A stretch of 17,040 nucleotides of DNA from Clostridiales bacterium (GTDB lineage: Bacteria > Bacillota > Clostridia > Oscillospirales > Oscillospiraceae), in assembly GCA_019418025.1 (NCBI GenBank), contig DYCR01000018.1, forward strand, positions 21,245 through 38,284, in the 5' to 3' direction. Of this stretch, positions 12,936 through 17,040 are shown piece after piece. Position numbers and translations under genes: made by a program. Every line of letters begins with the position of its first letter. Positions within the stretch are counted from its first letter, which is position 1. Below the pieces are notes generated by a model that worked only from the letters and a program-made list of their open reading frames with translations, did not search any database and was not told where the DNA came from.

Positions 12936-13415
12936 ATGGCTAAGGAATTTAAGATTACTAGTTTGCGGCTTGCCGATCTGGAGCGGGAGCTGAATTATCT
13001 GAAAACCACCCGTGAGCGTGAGATCGCTGCAATGATCGCAGAAGCACGCTCCTATGGTGACTTGTCTGAAAACTCTGAGTATGATGCAGCCAAAAACGAG
13101 CAGGCAAAGCTGTACGGCCGCATTGCCGAGATCGAGGATATCCTGTCCCACGCAGTCATCATTGAGGACGAAAACGAAGCCACCGGCCGCGTGGGTCTGG
13201 GCTGCTTCGTGACCGTGCGTAATGTGGAAACAGGTGCGGAGACCACCTATAAAATTACCGGCTCTCAGGAAGCAAACCCCATGGAGCATAAGCTTTCCGA
13301 TGACTCTCCCTTTGGTCGTGCTGCGGTTGGTAAGGCTGCCGGTGAAACCTTCATGGTCAATGCACCTTCCGGTTCTTATGAGATGTTGGTCGTCAATGTC
13401 TCTCGTGAGGGCTGA
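12936..13415 (+). CDS. greA: Transcription elongation factor GreA
   Basis: This 159-residue protein rescues backtracked RNA polymerase by stimulating transcript cleavage. An N-terminal antiparallel coiled coil (about 8-78) has the acidic tip in YGDLSENSEYDAAK, with Asp42 and Glu45 placed to coordinate the catalytic magnesium. A C-terminal FKBP-like domain (about 85-157) contains KLSDDSPFGRAAVGKAAGE, typical of GreA. AAAGGA precedes the ATG. lysS begins three bases after the stop, a common greA-lysS pairing in Firmicutes. Confidence 0.96.
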   Translation: MAKEFKITSLRLADLERELNYLKTTREREIAAMIAEARSYGDLSENSEYDAAKNEQAKLYGRIAEIEDILSHAVIIEDENEATGRVGLGCFVTVRNVETGAETTYKITGSQEANPMEHKLSDDSPFGRAAVGKAAGETFMVNAPSGSYEMLVVNVSREG

Positions 13416-13418
13416 GCC

Positions 13419-15410
13419 ATGGCAAAATTTGTACCACAGGCCGAAATGTCCTACTCTGACCAGGTTCAGGTCCGTCGGGACAAGCTGGATAACCTCCGTG
13501 CAGAGGGCTTCGACCCCTTCCTGCAAACCAAGTTTGATATCGACACCACTGCCCGGAAGATCAAAGACAACTTTGATGCAATGGAGGGGCAGGATGTGTC
13601 CCTTGCCGGCCGCCTGATGAGCAAGCGCGGTATGGGTAAGGTCTCGTTCTGCGATCTTCAGGATGATACCGGCAGGATTCAGCTGTATATCAAGTTTGAC
13701 GAGATGGAGGAAGGCTCCTTCAACCGCTTCAAGAAGTATGATATCGGCGATATCGTCGGCATCAAGGGCGACGTGTTCCGTACCCAGCGGGGTGAGGTCT
13801 CCGTGCGTGTTCACGAGGCAACTCTGCTGAGCAAGGCCCTGCTGCCCCTGCCCGAGAAGTTCCACGGTCTGACGGATCGAGAGACTCGTTACCGTCAGCG
13901 TTATGTTGACCTGATCGTGAATCCCGACGTCAAGGACACCTTTGTCAAGCGCAGCAAGATCCTGCGTGAGCTGAGATCCTTCCTCGACAACCGTGGATTT
14001 TTGGAGGTGGATACTCCGATCCTGACTCCCTTTGAGATCGGCGCATCTGCAAGACCCTTCTATACCCACCACAATACACTGGATATGGACATGGTCCTGC
14101 GCATTGAGACGGAGCTGTACCTGAAGCGCCTGATCGTCGGCGGCATGGACCGCGTGTACGAGGTGGGCCGCATCTTCCGCAACGAGGGCATGGACCCCAC
14201 CCACAACCCGGAGTTCACCAGTATCGAGCTGTATCAGGCTTACACCGATTACTACGGCATGATGGATCTGGTAGAGGATATGATGAAAACCGTGGCAATG
14301 AATGTCTGCGGTACATTGCAGATCAACTATCAGGGCAAGGAGATCGATTTGTCCCACTGGGAGCGCATGACCATGGTGGAGGCAGTCAAGAAGTATTCCG
14401 GCGTTGATTTTGATGCGATCAAGTCCGATGCAGAGGCGATTGCAGCGGCGAAGGCTCACAACGTCGATCTGCCCGAGATCCCCACAAAGGGTGCGATCCT
14501 TGCAGAGTTCTTTGACGCATTCGTTGAGGAAAAGCTGATTCAGCCCACCTTTATTTACGACTACCCCGTTGAGAACAGCCCCTTGGCAAAGCGCAAGCCC
14601 AATGACCCGGCCTACACCGAGCGTTTTGAGTATTTCATCAACGCAACCGAGTTTGGCAATGCCTTCTCCGAGCTGAACGACCCCATCGATCAGAAGGGCC
14701 GTTTCGAGCGTCAGGTTGCCGAGCGTAAATCCTTGGACCCCGAGTGCCGCGCACAGGTGGACTATGACTATGTCACGGCTCTGGAATACGGTCTGCCCCC
14801 CACGGGCGGTTTGGGCTTCGGCGTTGACAGACTGGTCATGCTGCTGACAGATTCCGCATCCATTCGCGATGTGCTTCTGTTCCCCACAATGAAACCCACC
14901 CAGGAAGAGATTGCCAGAAATAAGGCTGCTCGGGGTGAGGTCGTTGAGACAGCGGTTGCGGCTGCAGAGGCCGTTTCCGAGGCTGTGGAGGCTGCGCCCA
15001 TCGATGTCAACCCCATTATCTCCGGTGAACCTTTGGACTTCAGCAAGGTAGAGGTAGAGCCGCTGTTTGCAGACATGGTGGACTTTGACACTTTTGTGAA
15101 GTCCGACTTCCGTGCCGTTAAGGTTAAGGAATGCGAGGCTGTGAAGAAGTCCAAGAAGCTCTTAAAGTTCACTTTGGACGATGGTACAGGCGTTGATAGG
15201 GTCATTTTGAGCGGTATTCACGACACTTATGAGCCGGAAGAACTGGTCGGTAAGACTCTGATCGCTATCACCAACCTGCCTCCTCGTAAGATGATGGGTA
15301 TTGATTCCTGCGGTATGATTATTTCCGCTGTCCATCACGAAGAAGGCGTTGAAAAACTCCATTGCCTGATGGTGGATCCCCACATTCCCGCAGGTGCAAA
15401 ATTGTACTAA
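13419..15410 (+). CDS. lysS: Lysyl-tRNA synthetase fused to a Trbp111-like tRNA-binding domain
   Basis: This 663-residue class II enzyme charges tRNA-Lys. It has an N-terminal OB-fold anticodon-binding domain (about 55-150, DVSLAGRLMSKRGMGKVSF). The catalytic core shows motif 1 (GFLEVDTPIL, 193-202), motif 2 (FRNEGMDPTHNPEFTSIEL, 253-271) and motif 3 (GLGFGVDRLVMLL, 464-476). Ordinary LysRS ends near residue 500. Here an Ala/Glu/Val-rich linker (about 503-530) leads to an extra OB-fold domain (about 553-663), with DFRAVKVKECEAVKKSKKLL, ILSGI, LVGKTLIAITNLPPRKMMG and SCGMIISA. That domain resembles Trbp111 and the MetRS C-terminus and should raise affinity for tRNA non-specifically. The start is set by GAGGG upstream and by the three-base gap from greA. 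Confidence 0.96.
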   Translation: MAKFVPQAEMSYSDQVQVRRDKLDNLRAEGFDPFLQTKFDIDTTARKIKDNFDAMEGQDVSLAGRLMSKRGMGKVSFCDLQDDTGRIQLYIKFDEMEEGSFNRFKKYDIGDIVGIKGDVFRTQRGEVSVRVHEATLLSKALLPLPEKFHGLTDRETRYRQRYVDLIVNPDVKDTFVKRSKILRELRSFLDNRGFLEVDTPILTPFEIGASARPFYTHHNTLDMDMVLRIETELYLKRLIVGGMDRVYEVGRIFRNEGMDPTHNPEFTSIELYQAYTDYYGMMDLVEDMMKTVAMNVCGTLQINYQGKEIDLSHWERMTMVEAVKKYSGVDFDAIKSDAEAIAAAKAHNVDLPEIPTKGAILAEFFDAFVEEKLIQPTFIYDYPVENSPLAKRKPNDPAYTERFEYFINATEFGNAFSELNDPIDQKGRFERQVAERKSLDPECRAQVDYDYVTALEYGLPPTGGLGFGVDRLVMLLTDSASIRDVLLFPTMKPTQEEIARNKAARGEVVETAVAAAEAVSEAVEAAPIDVNPIISGEPLDFSKVEVEPLFADMVDFDTFVKSDFRAVKVKECEAVKKSKKLLKFTLDDGTGVDRVILSGIHDTYEPEELVGKTLIAITNLPPRKMMGIDSCGMIISAVHHEEGVEKLHCLMVDPHIPAGAKLY

Positions 15411-15723
15411 AAGTTATAAAAATTGTTTCTGATCACTAGACTTACGACCGAGTTACGACCAAATTAGAGAAACACGTTTTGAAACATTATGTAATTTTTA
15501 GAGCGTTTATTAAAAACTAGCTTAAGTACAATGTGTAAAGGTTGTGCTTGATATAAGATCAAATCCTCGAGCCATTAAAGTGGCTCGAGGATTTTTTTTG
15601 TTTGTGGGATTGGTTGACTATAAGATTATACTTTCGTGTACCTAGCATCAACTTGTATAATCATTGACTTACACTAAAGGGGTAGAGATTAGTTGAGTTC
15701 TGCGAACGAGTGCTACTGAAGTT
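15411..15723. other. AT-rich spacer between lysS and the fic remnant
   Basis: I see no gene in this 313-base stretch. It is clearly richer in A+T than lysS. It contains a close direct repeat of TTACGACC (about 15442-15460), the terminator at 15562-15600, and a TACAAT box at 15527-15532 with no convincing -35. The change in composition directly after the lysS stop suggests that accessory DNA begins here. Confidence 0.5.
15562..15600 (+). terminator. Strong terminator downstream of lysS
   Basis: AATCCTCGAGCCA pairs perfectly with TGGCTCGAGGATT (13 bp) around a 6-base loop, followed by a run of eight T. It lies about 150 bases after the lysS stop, an unusually long distance. Confidence 0.9.
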
Positions 15724-16510
15724 TTACACTTTGATATATCTTTGGTTACGGCTATTGGGATTATCCGGAAGAGTCATTTGAATTAGCCCTAGTCCCATAG
15801 CTGGGTGCAGGTAATTCTTCCGGAAAGATTCCTTGGACTTCATATCAGGTTTCGCTATGAGGTCATCGGCTGTATAGGGAATATCGTATTCCATAACGCT
15901 CAAGAGTTTATGAAGATACTTAATCAGGTGCTCTGTGTTATTCAGTTGCGCCGCAAAATCATACAGAATATGATCAAGCTGGGTCAACATAAATGAATTA
16001 AAGAGGGGCGATGAACCACCAATATAGCATTTTCGATGGCCTTGTAATACACATCAAGGTACATCTCAATTTGACGCTCAATTGAAATATACTCTAAAAT
16101 CGGATTCCAATTTGATAAGTTAGCAGTCTGCCAGAGTTGTGCTATTTTACCATCCCCATCCGTAAATGGATGGAGGCATATAAATTCGTAGTGAAACACG
16201 CTACTAAGGATCAAGTTCCGATAGTTGCTCATATGCAGCGTAGGTATTCATTACTTCTTGGATTTCTTTTTGTTCCCCCGATACACTTCTTCCGTTAATC
16301 ACATCGCAAACCTGCCTACGGGTAAGGGAATTGGAATCGATTTTCAGAGAAGAATGAATAGACTGAATCCGAATATCCTTCTGGAGCTGTGGCATGGATT
16401 TCCAGATTATACATGGCTGAAATTCTGCCAACTTTTTTAGAAATAGATGAAGCAAGGGATAGAATTTCATTCGTATTCGTAAACGGAGACTGGTATCTCT
16501 CCAGAAATGG
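15724..16510 (-). pseudogene. Decayed Fic-family gene
   Basis: Pieces of one Fic AMP-transferase-type protein occur in order on the minus strand but in different frames. The N-terminal part (about 16510-16395) reads LERYQSPFTNTNEILSL. A second piece (about 16395-16204) has RIQSIHSSLKIDSNSLTRRQ and KEIQEV, ending ELDP. A third (about 16230-16020) has SSVFHYEF and the Fic motif HPFTDGDGK. A fourth (about 16030-15724) is the C-terminal winged helix with ESFRKNYLHP and NSRNQRYIK. There are frameshifts near 16390 and 16025. At about 16215 a frame change joins ELDP directly to SSVFHYEF, losing roughly 65-75 residues expected in the family, including the target-binding flap. No clear start codon was found. 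The Fic motif keeps His but has Asp for Asn and Lys/Gln for the two Arg. It is almost certainly non-functional. Confidence 0.85.
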
Positions 16511-16855
16511 CAGCTGATAGATTCCTATACCGCACCTTATGTGAATTGAGTGTTTTCTTGCGTGTTATCTGGTCCGGTTACACCCTATGCCTGTATTTCA
16601 ATTGCTGAAAATGCTGCATGTAATTCTACTATGTTCCCAAACTCTCGAATAAATTATAATTCGTTCATAGAATATATACAAGGTTTGAAGCTCATAAAAT
16701 AAGAAATTTGTAGGTGAAAATGGAATGAGAATAAGTTTTGCACAAGATATGATGTTCACTTTTACAAGCAACCGTGCTTTGGAACTTAACTACACGCTGT
16801 TAAATATCCAATACCATGGACTTTATTTTTGATATAGTAATGCAAAATTAAAACA

Positions 16856-16901
16856 TGGTACAATCTCAAAAGGAGGAACAGACTTGAGCGTTTACTTCTA
16901 G
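16856..16901 (+). other. Isolated extended -10 promoter and Shine-Dalgarno leading to a five-codon frame
   Basis: TGGTACAAT (16856-16864) is an extended -10 box without a good -35 at the right distance. A strong AGGAGG (16871-16876) follows, then TTG at 16884, seven bases on. The frame is TTG AGC GTT TAC TTC TAG, only five codons. A second frame (RLERLLLELACILGL...) stays open to about 17022 but lacks a start. It is most likely the beginning of a gene that has since been broken. Confidence 0.35.
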
Positions 16902-16978
16902 AACTTGCGTGTATTCTAGGACTGTCATACTGCTTACCGCATACAGATTTAGTGATAAATAAGCAAATAAATTCATTG

Positions 16979-17040
16979 TGTCACAGCCGAGGTATAATTG
17001 ACCTACGGCGGCCGGGAAGAAATTGACCCACGCCTAATAA
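16979..17040. mobile_element. Possible end of an IS21-like insertion sequence (partial)
   Basis: Beginning at a TGTCACAG that could be the 5'-TG tip, two related direct repeats occur: AATTGACCTACGGC (16996-17009) and AATTGACCCACGCC (17021-17034), 25 bases apart. IS21-family ends start with TG and carry several short subterminal transposase-binding repeats; repeats of the TTGACCCAC kind are familiar to me from clostridial elements. The GC-rich block also contrasts with the AT-rich DNA before it. The window ends before any transposase gene, so this remains tentative. Confidence 0.35.

Larger units (their letters stand above)
16511..17040. other. AT-rich, gene-poor stretch up to the window end
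   Basis: I see no intact gene in these 530 bases. On the minus strand, about 16575-16640, a short open stretch reads REFGNIVELHAAFSAIEIQA before a stop, but an in-frame stop lies just upstream and I do not recognise it. On the plus strand there is an isolated promoter and ribosome site (16856-16901), listed separately, and repeats resembling an insertion-sequence end at the right edge. The stretch looks like decayed accessory DNA. Confidence 0.45.

Noticed and set aside
12876..14459. Minus-strand open frame of 527 codons opposite greA and lysS.
   Set aside because: It lies antisense to two unmistakable housekeeping genes. Its length follows from codon bias of those genes, and no domain is recognisable.
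15984..16232. Fic-motif fragment considered as a small intact Fic/Doc-like toxin.
   Set aside because: Homologous Fic sequence continues on both sides in other frames, the conserved Asn and Arg residues of the motif are changed, and there is no ribosome site before its first ATG.

Overview
This window looks like a chromosomal segment of a Gram-positive Clostridia species, most likely an Oscillospiraceae-type gut anaerobe. The evidence is strong AGGAGG-type ribosome binding sites, sigma-A-like promoters with 17-bp spacers, Rho-independent terminators, an FMN riboswitch in front of a RibU-type ECF subunit, an ftsE-ftsX-hydrolase-ctp cluster and a greA-lysS pair. The genus is inferred from general gene content, not proved.

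Positions 1-5385 have a flavin theme. On the minus strand lie a histidine kinase (2631-1609), a duplicated FMN-binding-like lipoprotein (1471-416) and the N-terminal part of an ApbE flavin transferase lipoprotein (343-1, running off the window). Divergent from the kinase are an OmpR/PhoB-type response regulator (2716-3399) and an uncharacterised four-helix membrane protein (3429-4142). A hairpin-rich spacer (4143-4427) holding two identical 30-bp palindromes separates these from ribU (5150-4428, minus), whose leader contains an FMN riboswitch and terminator. Together the genes suggest a two-component-controlled extracytosolic flavoprotein system: RibU imports riboflavin, ApbE would attach FMN to proteins outside the membrane, and the duplicated lipoprotein is the obvious candidate substrate. 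This is the most interesting part of the window.

Positions 5379-7307 hold a SLOG-fold protein divergent from ribU, a membrane-anchored DUF4830-like protein convergent with it, and an RsuA-family rRNA pseudouridine synthase. Positions 7415-12871 hold a PucR/CdaR-like regulator, then a cell-envelope cluster: ftsE, ftsX, a coiled-coil M23 endopeptidase and an S41 carboxy-terminal protease. FtsEX probably gates the coiled-coil hydrolase during growth or division. Positions 12861-15600 hold greA and an extended lysS carrying a C-terminal Trbp111-like tRNA-binding domain, followed by a strong terminator.

From about 15411 to the end the DNA is visibly AT-richer and decayed. It contains a multiply broken fic gene (about 16510-15724, minus), an isolated promoter and Shine-Dalgarno sequence leading into a five-codon frame, and direct repeats at the very end that resemble the tip of an IS21-like element. 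This is probably the edge of an accessory or mobile region. No tRNA, rRNA or CRISPR array was seen.
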